DNA of 64,000 nucleotides, from assembly GCA_963705515.1 (NCBI GenBank), contig CAVPJV010000008.1, forward strand, positions 1,178,001 to 1,242,000, in the 5' to 3' direction. The stretch comes from Gaiellasilicea sp963705515 (GTDB taxonomy: Bacteria; Actinomycetota; Thermoleophilia; Gaiellales; Gaiellaceae). Shown piece by piece: positions 1 to 8,478 of this stretch (position 1 is the first letter of the stretch; each line of letters begins with the position of its first letter). A program made the translations under genes and the position numbers. A model generated the notes under the pieces. That model was not told the origin of the DNA, made no database searches, and worked only from the letters and a program-made list of their open reading frames with translations.

Positions 1-1421
1 CGAGGCGCGCGACATCGTCAAGCTCGACAAGCGCTACGGCCTCTTCATCGGCGGCACAGTTCGTCAAGCCGCGCTCGGGCGAGTGGTTCCCGTCCGTCTC
101 GCCGTCGAGCGAGGAGAAGCTGGCCGAGGTCGCGCAGGCGAGCGAGAAGGACGTCGACCTCGCCGTCAAGGCGGCCCGCGCCGCCTACACGGACGGCTGG
201 TCGAAGCTCGCCGCGTCCGAGCGGGCGAAGTACCTGTTCCGGATCGCGCGGCTGCTCCAGGAGCGCTCGCGCGAGCTCGCGGTGCTCGAGAGCCTCGACG
301 GCGGCAAGCCGATCCGCGAGAGCCGCGACGTCGACCTCCCGCTCGCCGCCGCGCACTTCTTCTACTACGCGGGCTGGGCCGACAAGCTCGAGTACGCCTT
401 CCCGGCGCGGAAGCCGAAGCCGGTCGGCGTCGCCGGGCAGATCATCCCGTGGAACTTCCCGCTGCTGATGCTCGCCTGGAAGATCGCCCCTGCACTCGCG
501 GCCGGGAACACCGTCGTGCTGAAGCCGGCGGAGACGACGCCGCTGACCGCGCTCTTCTTCGCCGACATCTGCCGTCAGGCGGACCTGCCGCCGGGCGTCG
601 TCAACATCGTCACCGGCGACGGCCGCGCGGGCGCCGCGCTCGTCAAGCACCCCGGCGTCGACAAGATCGCCTTCACGGGCTCGACCGAGGTCGGCAAGGC
701 GATCCAGCGCGAGCTCGCCGGCACGGGCACGAAGCTGACGCTGGAGCTCGGCGGCAAGGCCGCGAACATCATCTTCGACGACGCCGCGCTCGACCAGGCG
801 GTCGAGGGGATCGTCAACGGGATCTACTTCAACCAGGGCCATGTCTGCTGCGCCGGGTCGCGGCTGCTCGTGCAGGAGTCGATCTACGAGTCGACCGTCT
901 CGAAGCTGAAGCGCAGACTCGAGACGCTCCGGCTCGGCGACCCGCTCGACAAGAACACCGACATCGGCGCGATCAACTCGAAGATGCAGCTGGACAAGAT
1001 CACCGAGCTCGTCGAGTCGGGCAAGGCGGAGGGCGCCGAGATCTACCAGCCGCCATGCCGGTTGCCGGAGAAGGGCTACTGGTTCGCGCCGACCGTCTTC
1101 ACGAACGTCGCCCAGAGCTACCGGATCGCGCAGGAGGAGATCTTCGGGCCGGTGCTCAGCGTGCTCACCTTCCGCACGCCGGAGGAGGCCGTCGAGAAGG
1201 CGAACAACACGCCCTACGGCCTCTCGGCGGGCGTCTGGACGGAGAAGGGCTCCCGGATCCTCTGGATGGCGGACCGGCTGAAGGCGGGTGTCGTCTGGGC
1301 GAACACGTTCAACCGGTTCGACCCGGCGTCGCCCTTCGGCGGCTACAAGGAGTCCGGCTTCGGCCGCGAGGGCGGCCGCCACGGGCTCGAGCCGTATCTC
1401 AGCTTCGAGGACGCCGCGTGA
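1..1421 (+). CDS. Aldehyde dehydrogenase (5'-partial, one frameshift)
   Basis: NAD(P)-dependent aldehyde dehydrogenase oxidising an aldehyde to the acid. The start lies upstream of the window. Visible motifs are PWNFPLLMLAWK (nucleotide site and catalytic Asn), FTGSTEVG, LELGGKAANI (general-base Glu), QGHVCCAGSR (catalytic Cys, codons about 846-851) and FGGYKESGFGREGG. Bases 2-55 read as ...KRYGLFIGG in one frame and FVKPRSGEWF... follows in the next, so one extra base lies near 56-60 (cacagttcg where cacgttcg is expected). The stop overlaps a possible 28-codon ORF, which in turn overlaps a second ALDH-like gene. Pairs of this kind in actinobacteria often sit beside deoC, suggesting deoxyribose or similar aldehyde catabolism. 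The substrate is not visible in the sequence. Confidence 0.93.
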   Translation, partial: RRATSSSSTSATASSSAAQFVKPRSGEWFPSVSPSSEEKLAEVAQASEKDVDLAVKAARAAYTDGWSKLAASERAKYLFRIARLLQERSRELAVLESLDGGKPIRESRDVDLPLAAAHFFYYAGWADKLEYAFPARKPKPVGVAGQIIPWNFPLLMLAWKIAPALAAGNTVVLKPAETTPLTALFFADICRQADLPPGVVNIVTGDGRAGAALVKHPGVDKIAFTGSTEVGKAIQRELAGTGTKLTLELGGKAANIIFDDAALDQAVEGIVNGIYFNQGHVCCAGSRLLVQESIYESTVSKLKRRLETLRLGDPLDKNTDIGAINSKMQLDKITELVESGKAEGAEIYQPPCRLPEKGYWFAPTVFTNVAQSYRIAQEEIFGPVLSVLTFRTPEEAVEKANNTPYGLSAGVWTEKGSRILWMADRLKAGVVWANTFNRFDPASPFGGYKESGFGREGGRHGLEPYLSFEDAA

Positions 1422-1504
1422 GACGGTTCCGGCTGCCCCTGCTGCTGGTCGTGGGCGCGATCGCGCTGCTGCTCGGCGACCATCGTTTCGGGAGCGTCCG
1501 GTGA
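1418..1504 (+). CDS. Possible 28-aa single-pass membrane peptide between the two ALDH genes
   Basis: A GTG-started ORF of 28 codons: two Arg near the N-terminus, then the hydrophobic run LPLLLVVGAIALLL, then a short polar end. Its GTG overlaps the stop of the upstream aldehyde dehydrogenase (GTGA at 1418-1421) and its own TGA overlaps the GTG of the next gene (GTGA at 1501-1504), so all three frames would be translationally coupled. No family is recognised. It could simply be a chance bridge between the two genes, but the double 4-nt overlap and clear TM character make translation plausible. Confidence 0.4.
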   Translation: MRRFRLPLLLVVGAIALLLGDHRFGSVR

Positions 1505-2298
1505 GCCGCCTCCCGGTCAAGAAGACGTACAAGCTCTTCATCGGCGGCGCCTTCCCGCGCTCCGAGTCGGGGCGCACGTACGAGGCCGAGGGGCAGAACG
1601 TCGCCCGCGCCTCGCGCAAGGACGCCCGCGACGCGGTCGTCGCCGCCCGGAAAGCCGTCTCCGGCTGGGCCGGCGCGACCGCCTACAACCGCGGTCAGGT
1701 GCTGTACCGGCTCGCGGAGATGATGGAGACCCGCGCGTCCGACCTCGCCGACGTCTGCTCCGGGAAGAAGGAGGTCGAGGCCGCGATCGACCGTGTCGTC
1801 TGGTACGCCGGCTGGGCCGACAAGCTGGCGCAGGTGCTCGGCTCCTCCAATCCCGTCTCCGGTCCGTACTTCAACTTCTCGATCCCGGAGCCGACCGGCG
1901 TCGTCGCCGTGCTGGCGCCGGAGGAACCTGCGCTCGCCGGCCTCGTCTCACGGATCGCCCCGGTGATCGTCGGCGGCAACGCGGCTGTCGTCGTCGCGTC
2001 GGAATCGCATCCGCTCGCCGCGCTCGAGCTGGCCGAGGCGATCGCGACGTCCGACCTCCCCGGCGGCGTCGTCAACATCCTCACCGGGCTGCAGGACGAG
2101 TTGGCGCCGATCCTCGCAGGGCACATGGACGTGAACGCGATCGACCTCACCGGCGCGAACGGGACGGCCCCGGAGCTCGAGCGTCTCGCCGCCGAGAACG
2201 TCAAGCGCGTCGTCCACGGCACCGCGGACGAGCAGAGCCCGTGGACGATCTCGAAGTTCCTCGAGCTCAAGACCGTCTGGCACCCGATCGGGCAGTAG
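1501..2298 (+). CDS. Truncated aldehyde-dehydrogenase-like protein, probably non-catalytic
   Basis: 265 aa matching only the amino-terminal, NAD-binding half of an aldehyde dehydrogenase (LFIGGAFPRSESG, WYAGWADKL, GVVNILTG). The PWNFP motif carrying the catalytic Asn is replaced by APEEPALAG, and the catalytic-Cys domain is absent because the protein ends at KTVWHPIGQ. It is coupled to the active enzyme upstream and keeps the same YAGWADKL signature, so it may form a heteromeric complex with it or stabilise it; this role is inferred. GTG at 1501 is chosen because it overlaps the preceding stop and gives the usual KTYKLFIGG amino terminus. Since the reading ends in a conserved-looking tail, this appears to be a stable short paralogue, not a fresh truncation. 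Confidence 0.82.
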   Translation: MSRLPVKKTYKLFIGGAFPRSESGRTYEAEGQNVARASRKDARDAVVAARKAVSGWAGATAYNRGQVLYRLAEMMETRASDLADVCSGKKEVEAAIDRVVWYAGWADKLAQVLGSSNPVSGPYFNFSIPEPTGVVAVLAPEEPALAGLVSRIAPVIVGGNAAVVVASESHPLAALELAEAIATSDLPGGVVNILTGLQDELAPILAGHMDVNAIDLTGANGTAPELERLAAENVKRVVHGTADEQSPWTISKFLELKTVWHPIGQ

Positions 2299-2310
2299 CC
2301 CGCGCGCTGA

Positions 2311-2335
2311 GCCAAGTAACAGACTGTTACTTGGC
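2311..2335. promoter_or_regulatory. Perfect 25-bp palindrome (GTAACAG-A-CTGTTAC core)
   Basis: Two perfect 12-bp arms around a single A, lying 12 bp after the ALDH-like stop and about 57 bp before the next small gene. The right arm CTGTTACTTGGC recurs exactly at 2672-2683. The dyad with almost no loop and no T-tract fits a protein-binding operator better than an intrinsic terminator, but a terminator stem (loop AGACT) cannot be excluded. Confidence 0.6.
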
Positions 2336-2391
2336 ACGATCGACACTGTCCCGTCACGTTCGCGTGACCGAGTGCCAGGCACGGTGGAAGA

Positions 2392-2667
2392 GTGGCGGAC
2401 GCTGCTCCACGAATCGGCCCCCCGCTCCTCGCGGCACTCGAGCGGCTCGACGACGATCGCCTCCCGATCGCCGAGGTGCACCGGCGAGTCTCCGGCGTTG
2501 CGGAGATCATCGGCTGCTCGCGCCCGAGCTACGAGCAGATCCGGGTCCTCGTCCACGAGCATCGCGCCCGCGGGCTTGCACCTTCGGCAGGCGAGATCCT
2601 GCTCGCGGTCGCAACACGTAGACGGCCGCCCGAAGCGCTCCTCGACCTGCTCGACGGCGCCTCGTAA
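2392..2667 (+). CDS. Small hypothetical protein, possible HTH-type
   Basis: 91 aa and not assigned to a family with confidence. It is soluble and largely helical. The central part VAEIIGCSRPSYEQIRVLV has the look of a helix-turn-helix, with 'CSRPSYEQIR' as the recognition helix, followed by a Leu-rich C-terminal helix. The GTG start at 2392 lacks a clear Shine-Dalgarno sequence. The gene is bracketed by two related palindromes; the second contains its own stop codon. That arrangement would suit a small autoregulator, but this is an inference from position only. Confidence 0.5.
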   Translation: MADAAPRIGPPLLAALERLDDDRLPIAEVHRRVSGVAEIIGCSRPSYEQIRVLVHEHRARGLAPSAGEILLAVATRRRPPEALLDLLDGAS

Positions 2668-2683
2668 CAGTCTGTTACTTGGC
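2664..2683. promoter_or_regulatory. Second GTAACAG-T-CTGTTAC palindrome
   Basis: GTAACAG, T, CTGTTAC with the right flank TTGGC identical to the element at 2311-2335; the left arm is conserved only for 7 bp. The TAA stop of the small gene at 2392-2667 lies inside it. It separates two convergent genes, so it could act as a bidirectional terminator stem or as an operator. Confidence 0.5.
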
Positions 2684-2697
2684 CGGGCGAGTGGCGC

Positions 2698-3180
2698 TCA
2701 GACCTCGCCGGCGAACGAATCCTCCAGGTACGCCTCCCGCGCGTCCGCGTCCCGCTCGGAGCGGAGGAACCGGCTCCACGCCTGCTGCTCGTGCCAGACG
2801 GCGCCCAGCTCCCAGACGCAGAAGGTCGGGCGGTGCGTCCCCGCGAGCGGCCACGGCCGGAAGCCGGCGGCGTCGTCGCTCCTCGCCCAGACCGTCTCCC
2901 AGAGCTCGTTGTCGTTGCGCCACGTCGAGACGAGGAGGAAGAAGAAGCCCTCGCCGCAGCGGTGCAGGATCACGAAGCCGAGGTCGTCCTTCAGGTCGAT
3001 CGCGTCGGAGTCGATTGCGCCACGCAGCGTCGCGCGGGCGAGCGCGCGAATCGGGCCGGGGACGGGCTCGTCGGAGGGCGCGATGTCATACCACTTGAGC
3101 ACGCTTGCGCCGAGCGTGACCGGCGCGGCCGGTGCGATCTCCTTCGTCAGATGCCGGTAGGCGGCCTCGACGGCGCTCAT
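2698..3180 (-). CDS. Hypothetical protein, soluble
   Basis: 160 aa, no signal peptide or membrane segment, and no family recognised with certainty. It is rich in aromatic residues and reads like a small alpha+beta domain (FVILHRCGEGFFFLLVSTWR, FCVWELGAVWHEQQAW). The ATG at 3180 overlaps the stop of the upstream gene (ATGA), so the two form one transcription unit. The unit is divergent from a WYL-type regulator. Co-regulation by that regulator is the simplest reading of the context. Confidence 0.7.
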   Translation of the reverse strand: MSAVEAAYRHLTKEIAPAAPVTLGASVLKWYDIAPSDEPVPGPIRALARATLRGAIDSDAIDLKDDLGFVILHRCGEGFFFLLVSTWRNDNELWETVWARSDDAAGFRPWPLAGTHRPTFCVWELGAVWHEQQAWSRFLRSERDADAREAYLEDSFAGEV

Positions 3181-3653
3181 GCTTCTGCTCCGACGCGCGT
3201 GAAGTCGTTGACCCAGTTGGTCTCCCAGGTCTCGCCGCCGTCGTCCGAGAACGCCTGCTCCCAGCGCGGGCTGGGCGTCGTCACTCGCGACCAGGTGAAG
3301 CGGACGCGGATGGGCTTGCCCTTGAAGATGTCGTCGCCCTCGAAGACGCCGGTGTCGCCCGTGAACGATCCGACAACAGGCGGGTCGAGCAGCCCCGGCC
3401 GGCGGCTGTCGGCCCAGTAGATCGACCACTCGCGCGTGATCGGGTCGAAGAAGCGGAACGACATCCCGACGAAGCCGCCGTCGTGGTCGGTGCGGTAGGT
3501 GTCCTCGTTGCCGAGGCCGCCCAGGATCGGCCAGGCCTTGCTCTCGGCCTCGAACTCCTCCCAGTCGTCGGAGCCCGCGAGCCGCTTGCGCAGCCGCCGG
3601 TTCTGCACCTTCCAATCCCCCATCCAGAAGTCGAAGTCGCTGACGTCGCTCAT
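3177..3653 (-). CDS. DUF1579-like small beta-barrel protein
   Basis: 158 aa beginning MSDVSDFDFWMGDWKVQNRR. The sequence has 'FDFWMGDW' near the N-terminus, 'SFRFFDPITREWSIYWADS' in the middle and alternating strand/turn segments, resembling the lipocalin-like DUF1579 class of small cytoplasmic proteins. ATG 3653 is preferred to the GTG 15 nt upstream because GGAG then sits at the right distance; the upstream GTG would place the ribosome site inside the gene. It is the first gene of a two-gene operon with the protein encoded at 2698-3180 and is divergent from a WYL regulator. Enzymatic activity is not evident. Confidence 0.75.
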   Translation of the reverse strand: MSDVSDFDFWMGDWKVQNRRLRKRLAGSDDWEEFEAESKAWPILGGLGNEDTYRTDHDGGFVGMSFRFFDPITREWSIYWADSRRPGLLDPPVVGSFTGDTGVFEGDDIFKGKPIRVRFTWSRVTTPSPRWEQAFSDDGGETWETNWVNDFTRVGAEA

Positions 3654-3736
3654 CGCGTGTCTCCTCACTCGGGTACCTCGTCAGCCTAGAACGGAAATAG
3701 GGCGGTTCTTGCCCTCTATCCGTGCTTGACTGTCCC

Positions 3737-4687
3737 ATGGCCTCGCCGACCTCTCGCCTGCTCGAGCTGCTGGAGCTGCTGCAGACGCGGCCGCTCACCA
3801 CGGGCCGCGAGATCGCCGACCAGCTCGGGATCGATGCTCGGACCGCGCGGCGCTACGTCGGCGTGCTCCAGGAGCTCGGGATCCCGGTCGAAGGGCAGCG
3901 CGGCGTGGGCGGCGGCTACCGGATCCGGCCGGGATACCGGCTGCCGCCCCTGATGCTCGGTGACGAGGAGGCGGTCGTCGTCGTGCTCGGCCTGCTCGCG
4001 ACTCGCAGCTCGGGGTCGGACGCCTCCGCCGCCGCGGTCGACGGCGCGCTGGCGAAGATCAACCGCGTCCTGCCGGCGACGCTGCGCCGGCAGGTCGAGG
4101 CGCTCGAGGAGACGCTCGCCTTCACGACGACGAGGCGGAGCGCTCCCGCCGACGCCGCCGCGGTGCTCCTGCTCGCCGACGCGATCCGCCGGCGCCGGCG
4201 CGTGCACATGGCCTATCGCACGTTCGACGGCGACGAGTCCGAGCGCGAGGTCAGCCCGTACGGCCTTGTCGTCCACAGGGGGCGCTGGTACCTCGCCGCA
4301 CACGATCACCTGCGCGACGACCTGCGCACCTTCCGGGTCGACCGGATGTGGCGCACGACGCTCGAGGACACCGCCGCGCTCGCGCCGCCGGAGGGCTTCG
4401 ACGCCGTCGAGCACGTGACCCGGTCGCTCGCGAACGTGCCTTGGAAGTGGGAGGTCGAGGTCCTGCTCGACCTGCCGGCCGATGTGGCGGCGCGGCGCAT
4501 CCCGCCGACGCTCGCCGAGCTCGCCGACGATCCCGAGGGGACGCTGCTGCGCATGCGCGTCGACTCGCTCGACTGGATGGCGAGCGTCCTGGCCGAGCTC
4601 GGCTGCGACTTCACGATCCGGCGGCCCGACGAGCTGCGGGCGAGCGTCCGTGCGCTGGCGGCGCGGCTGGCGGCGAACGCCGGCTAG
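3737..4687 (+). CDS. WYL-domain (YafY/PafBC-type) transcriptional regulator
   Basis: 316 aa. Residues about 5-58 form a winged HTH (REIADQLGIDARTARRYVGVLQELG followed by GQRGVGGGYRI), and the WYL domain follows with the signature GRWYLAAHD near residue 182; a C-terminal WCX-like extension follows. Proteins of this class bind ligands or nucleic acid through the WYL domain and control neighbouring genes or DNA-damage responses. It is transcribed divergently from the two small genes at 2698-3653 across an 83-bp gap that contains an imperfect AGGGC/GCCCT inverted repeat near 3700-3720, a plausible operator. The ATG at 3737 is chosen over an in-frame GTG five codons upstream. Its TAG overlaps the convergent gene's stop in a shared CTAG. 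Confidence 0.9.
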   Translation: MASPTSRLLELLELLQTRPLTTGREIADQLGIDARTARRYVGVLQELGIPVEGQRGVGGGYRIRPGYRLPPLMLGDEEAVVVVLGLLATRSSGSDASAAAVDGALAKINRVLPATLRRQVEALEETLAFTTTRRSAPADAAAVLLLADAIRRRRRVHMAYRTFDGDESEREVSPYGLVVHRGRWYLAAHDHLRDDLRTFRVDRMWRTTLEDTAALAPPEGFDAVEHVTRSLANVPWKWEVEVLLDLPADVAARRIPPTLAELADDPEGTLLRMRVDSLDWMASVLAELGCDFTIRRPDELRASVRALAARLAANAG

Positions 4688-6186
4688 CCGCGGACGGCGT
4701 AGATCGCCTGCTGCAGGCGGCCGGGACGCGGCGGCGAGGCGAGCGCGAGCACGACGAGCGGGCGCCCGCGCACCCAGCTGACGCCGATGTAGTCCGCCAG
4801 CATCCGCCCGAGCGTCGTCTGCGGCATCCACTCGAGCGGCATCCGCCTCGCGTTGAGACGCTGCGGCGCGCTCCAGCGGGTGCCGTTCGAGGACGTGATC
4901 AGCTCGGCGTCGATCCCGTTGCGCTGGATCACGTAGTACGCGATCGCAAGCCGGCCCGTCCCCGGCTCGACGCCGATCGTGGGCAGGACGACGTTCCGGC
5001 CGGATGTGACACGTACGGGAGCGCTCCACGTCTTGCCGTCGGCGGAGCGCGAGACGACGACGTCGTTCGCCGTGCAGCCCGCCTGGAAGCGGCAGTCCTG
5101 CCACGCCGTCAGCACGGAACCGCTCCGCTCGAGCTCGGCCGCGATCAACGGCGGCGCGCGGAACGGCCGCGCGTTGCGCGTCGACAGCTCGGAGATGACG
5201 ACGGGCGCGTCGAGCGTGACACCACCGTCGCTCGACGTCACCGAGACCATTCCGGTGCGGCCCGACCAGAACGTCAGCAGGAGCTTGCCGTCGGGCTGGG
5301 CGACGGGGATGACGCCCGTGACCGAAAGCTGCTGGGTCACCGCGGCAGACCACGTGCGGCCGCCGTCGTCGGAGCGCTGCACGGCGAGCTGGTCGGTGCG
5401 GTCGCCGATCAGCGTGTAGGTGAGGTAGCAGCGCCCCCGGAACGGGCTTGCCACGCCGTTGTCGCACGCCAGCCAGTTCTTGTCGTAGGCGAGGTCCTCC
5501 GACTGGGCGATCGTCGCGTCGATCGGTCCGCTCCACGTCAGCCCGTTGGTCGAGCGGTGGATCGTCAGCCGGTTCAGGTCCGGTGCCAGCGCCAGCGTGT
5601 TCGCGAGCCAGACGCCGTGGGCCGCGTCGTACGCGAGCACGGGATCGCTGGCGCGGGCGGACGGCCCCGCCGGCTTCGAGACCGCGGTCAGCGCGGGCAG
5701 GATCCCCTCGCGCCAGCTGCGGCCGCCGTCCTTCGACGTCGAGAAGCCGATGCTCGCCGCCCCGCCGCTCCGGTTGCGGCCGACCTGGAAGAGGGCGACC
5801 GTCGTCGCGCCCACCGTCAGCGAGTCCGGCTCCACCTCCGACTCGTGCTGGCTGTCCGGGTTCGTGAACTGGTCACGGTGGATCCGGCGGCCGACGATCT
5901 CGCAGTCGGTGCGCACGCGGTCGCGAAGATCGGCGGTGACGATGTCACGGCCGGTGCCGCAGGAGACGTCGTCCGGCCCGGCGTCGTACTCGACCGCGAT
6001 CCTGTCGTCGCCGCTGCGCGCGTCGACCCGGTCGGGTCCGTCCCGGCCGAGCAGCACGTCGGCGCGAGGTGTCCCGACGAGGACGGGGCGCGCAGCTGCG
6101 GTCGCGACGGCAGGGAGCGTCACGAGCAGGAGGACGATCGCGACGCGACCCCGCACGATCCGCACCGTAGCGGCTCGGGTACGCAC
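4684..6186 (-). CDS. Exported sialidase-fold (BNR-repeat) protein with RTX-like segment
   Basis: 500 aa. An amino-terminal signal peptide (IVRGRVAIVLLLVTLPAVATAAA) is followed by a short haemolysin/RTX-like stretch with glycine-aspartate turns (GTPRADVLLGRDGPDRVDA). A beta-propeller then carries at least six Asp-box/BNR motifs (SKDGGRSW, STNGLTW, SDDGGRTW, SADGKTW, SSNGTRW). Such proteins are exo-sialidases or non-enzymatic extracellular binders; no complete Arg triad could be assigned, so the catalytic role is open. Three or more Cys pairs support an extracytoplasmic location. The start used is GTG 6186. It is convergent with the WYL regulator, sharing the CTAG stop tetranucleotide. Confidence 0.82.
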   Translation of the reverse strand: MRTRAATVRIVRGRVAIVLLLVTLPAVATAAARPVLVGTPRADVLLGRDGPDRVDARSGDDRIAVEYDAGPDDVSCGTGRDIVTADLRDRVRTDCEIVGRRIHRDQFTNPDSQHESEVEPDSLTVGATTVALFQVGRNRSGGAASIGFSTSKDGGRSWREGILPALTAVSKPAGPSARASDPVLAYDAAHGVWLANTLALAPDLNRLTIHRSTNGLTWSGPIDATIAQSEDLAYDKNWLACDNGVASPFRGRCYLTYTLIGDRTDQLAVQRSDDGGRTWSAAVTQQLSVTGVIPVAQPDGKLLLTFWSGRTGMVSVTSSDGGVTLDAPVVISELSTRNARPFRAPPLIAAELERSGSVLTAWQDCRFQAGCTANDVVVSRSADGKTWSAPVRVTSGRNVVLPTIGVEPGTGRLAIAYYVIQRNGIDAELITSSNGTRWSAPQRLNARRMPLEWMPQTTLGRMLADYIGVSWVRGRPLVVLALASPPRPGRLQQAIYAVRG

Positions 6187-6231
6187 GAGGACGTTCGTCT
6201 CGAGGCGTGAGCTGGCAGCTCGGGCGCGGGG

Positions 6232-6272
6232 TCAAGCCGTTGCCGATGCTGGTGGCATCGGCAACGGCTTGA
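6232..6272. repeat. Perfect 18-bp-stem hairpin between divergent genes
   Basis: TCAAGCCGTTGCCGATGC and its exact reverse complement are separated by the 5-nt loop TGGTG. The hairpin lies between two divergently transcribed starts (6186 minus, 6318 plus), so it is not placed as a terminator. A large operator, a REP-like palindromic repeat or a 5'-UTR structure are the alternatives. Confidence 0.7.
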
Positions 6273-6317
6273 GCACGCGAAGCGGAGGGTCGGCTGAGCG
6301 GCCGCGAGGCCGATCAG

Positions 6318-6851
6318 GTGGCGAACGCGCGGAATCGTGGCATCCGGACGTGGCGAGTGACCGGCCCGCGACGTCTCAGTCAGGCCATTTCCGAGGGTGA
6401 CGGAATCTCGCTCATCGTCGCCGTGCGCGACGCCGAGGCCGCGCAGCGCGCCGAGGCCGGCGGGGCGGAGGCCCTCCTCGCCGAGGACGCGCTCGACGCG
6501 ATCCGCGCCTCGACGGCGCTGCCGATCTTGACGTCGGCGGGCTCGGCCGGCGACGCGCGGATCGTCTCCCCGGGCGACGAGGACGTCGAGCTGGGCGAGG
6601 GGGTCGAGCTCGTCGTCCAGGTCGAGAAGGAGGAGGAGCTGGACGAGGCGCTCGAGCGCTTCGACCCGGAGCTGTTCGTGCTCGCGGCGCCGGACGGCGA
6701 CGGCGACCGGCTCGAGCATGTGCTCGACCTGCTCTCCGACCTCCCGGCGGGAAAGCTCGCGATCGCCGACCTGCGCGACGCGACCCAGCCGCAGATCGAC
6801 GAGCTCGAACGAGCCGGCGTCGACGCGGTGCTCGTGCGCGAGCTCCCCTGA
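6318..6851 (+). CDS. Degenerate indole-3-glycerol-phosphate-synthase-like barrel protein
   Basis: 177 aa with clear resemblance to the IGPS/TrpC barrel: an 'ISLIVAVRDAEAAQRAEAGGAEALL' type strand-helix, 'VELVVQVEKEEELDEALE' (equivalent of the LVEVHD-ELERAL strand) and a final 'LERAGVDAVLV'. The substrate-binding KRRSPS loop, the ESGI strand and the final LVGESLM are all altered or missing, so TrpC activity is unlikely. No other trp gene is nearby. Its stop overlaps the next start (TGATG), tying it to the spermidine-synthase-like protein. GTG 6318 is used; an in-frame GTG at 6357 is also possible. Confidence 0.65.
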   Translation: MANARNRGIRTWRVTGPRRLSQAISEGDGISLIVAVRDAEAAQRAEAGGAEALLAEDALDAIRASTALPILTSAGSAGDARIVSPGDEDVELGEGVELVVQVEKEEELDEALERFDPELFVLAAPDGDGDRLEHVLDLLSDLPAGKLAIADLRDATQPQIDELERAGVDAVLVRELP

Positions 6852-8478
6852 TGCGCTCCCGCAGCCGTCGCAGCTCGACCGCGATCGCGGTCGCCGTCTT
6901 CCTCGCCGGCGCCGCCCTCCTCGGGCTCGAGATCGCGGCCAGCCGCGTGCTGGCGCCCTACTTCGGCAACTCGCTCTACGTCTGGGGCGCGCTGATCGGC
7001 GTCGTGCTCGCGGGCCTTTCGACCGGCTACTGGATCGGCGGCGTCATCGCCGACCGCTATCCGACCCCGCGGCTCCTCGTCGCGATGCTCGCGTCGGCAT
7101 CGCTGCTCGTGCTGGCGATCCCCTTCGTCGACGACTGGGTGCTCGACAAGCTCGTCGCCTGGGACCCTGGGCCGCGGCTGAACCCGTTGCTCGCGACGAT
7201 CTTCCTCTTCGGCGCCCAGAGCGTGATCCTCGGCACCGTCTCGCCGATCGCCGTGCGGCTGAAGGCGCACTCGCTCGACGAGCTCGGACGGACCGCAGGC
7301 GGCTCTTCGCGATCTCCACGGCCGGCTCGATCGCGGGCACGTTCGCGACCGCCTTCTGGCTGATCCCCGAGCTCGGCACCGACCAGGTGCTCGCCTCCGC
7401 CGCTGTGGCGCTGATGCTCGCGGCCGCCGCGGTCGCTTTTGTCGAGCGGCTGGTGCTCGCCGGTGCGGTCGCGCTCGCGCTGGCGGTCGCGAGCCTCGGT
7501 GCGGTCGTCTCGCTGGCGCCGGACAAGGGCGGCACCGTCGCCGCCTCGCAGCTGCGGAACTGGTCGCCGGTCTACCGGCAGCAGCGCGACGAGGAGCGGA
7601 CCGGCTCTCTCGAGGACCAGCAGTCCGGCTACACGATCCTGCACACGAAGGACTCGCAGTACCACCGGATCGCGGTGGTCGAGGACGACGACACCCGCTA
7701 CCTCCGCTTCGACAGCTCGTTCCAGAGCGGCATGTACAAGGACGACCCGTACCGGACGCGCTTCGAGTACACCGACTACCTGCAGCTGCCGCTCGCCTAC
7801 CGGCCGAGCACGCGCAAGATCCTCTACATCGGCCTCGGCGGCGGCTCGGCGCCGAAGCGGACCTGGCGCGACTTCCCGGCGACGCGGCTCGACGTCGTCG
7901 AGCTCGACCCCGAGGTCGTCGACGTCGCCTACGAGTACTTCGACGTCCCGCGCGACCCACGGCTGCGCGTCGAGGTCGAGGACGGCCGCCGCTTCCTCGC
8001 CACGCACGATGGCCCCTGGGACGCGATCGTGATCGACGCCTTCTACTCCGATTCGATCCCGTTCCACCTCGCCACACGCGAGTTCCTCGAGCTCGCGCGC
8101 TCGCGGCTCGCGCCCGGCGGCACCGTCTCGACCAACATCATCGGCGCCGTCCGAGGCCGCGAGTCCCGCCTCTTCCGCTCGATGCTGCGGACGTACCGCG
8201 CCGTCTTCCCGACGGTCGCGATTCATCCCGTCCGAGGCGAGGGAGAGACCGGCCTGGAGGGCATTCGCAACATCATCCTCGTCGCCGGCGAGGGCGCCGC
8301 GCCGTCGAAGGAGTTCCTCCAGGAGCGCTGGGCCGAGCTGCGGAAGCAGTCACCGGGCGCGCCTGACCTCACCGTCGCCATCCGCGGCCGGGTCGACGCC
8401 GCTGTCGCGACCGAGGACGTGCCGGTCCTGACGGACGACTACGCGCCGACCGACGCGCTGCTGCTGCTCTTCGGCTAG
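6851..8478 (+). CDS. Membrane-anchored spermidine-synthase-like protein (one frameshift)
   Basis: About 542 aa in the 'fused MFS/spermidine synthase' class. The first third contains several hydrophobic helices (AVFLAGAALLGLEIAASRVLAPYF; further helices to about residue 215). The last half is a SAM-type Rossmann methyltransferase fold with YIGLGGGSAPKR, VVELDPEVVDVA and WDAIVIDAFYSD. It probably transfers an aminopropyl-like group or binds decarboxylated SAM; the substrate is unknown. The reading frame breaks near 7304: LDELGRTAGG... in the first frame continues as RLFAISTAGSIAGTF in the next, so one C is missing from ggc(c)ggc. The total length of 1628 nt agrees with a one-base deletion. It is coupled to the IGPS-like gene by TGATG. 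Confidence 0.85.
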
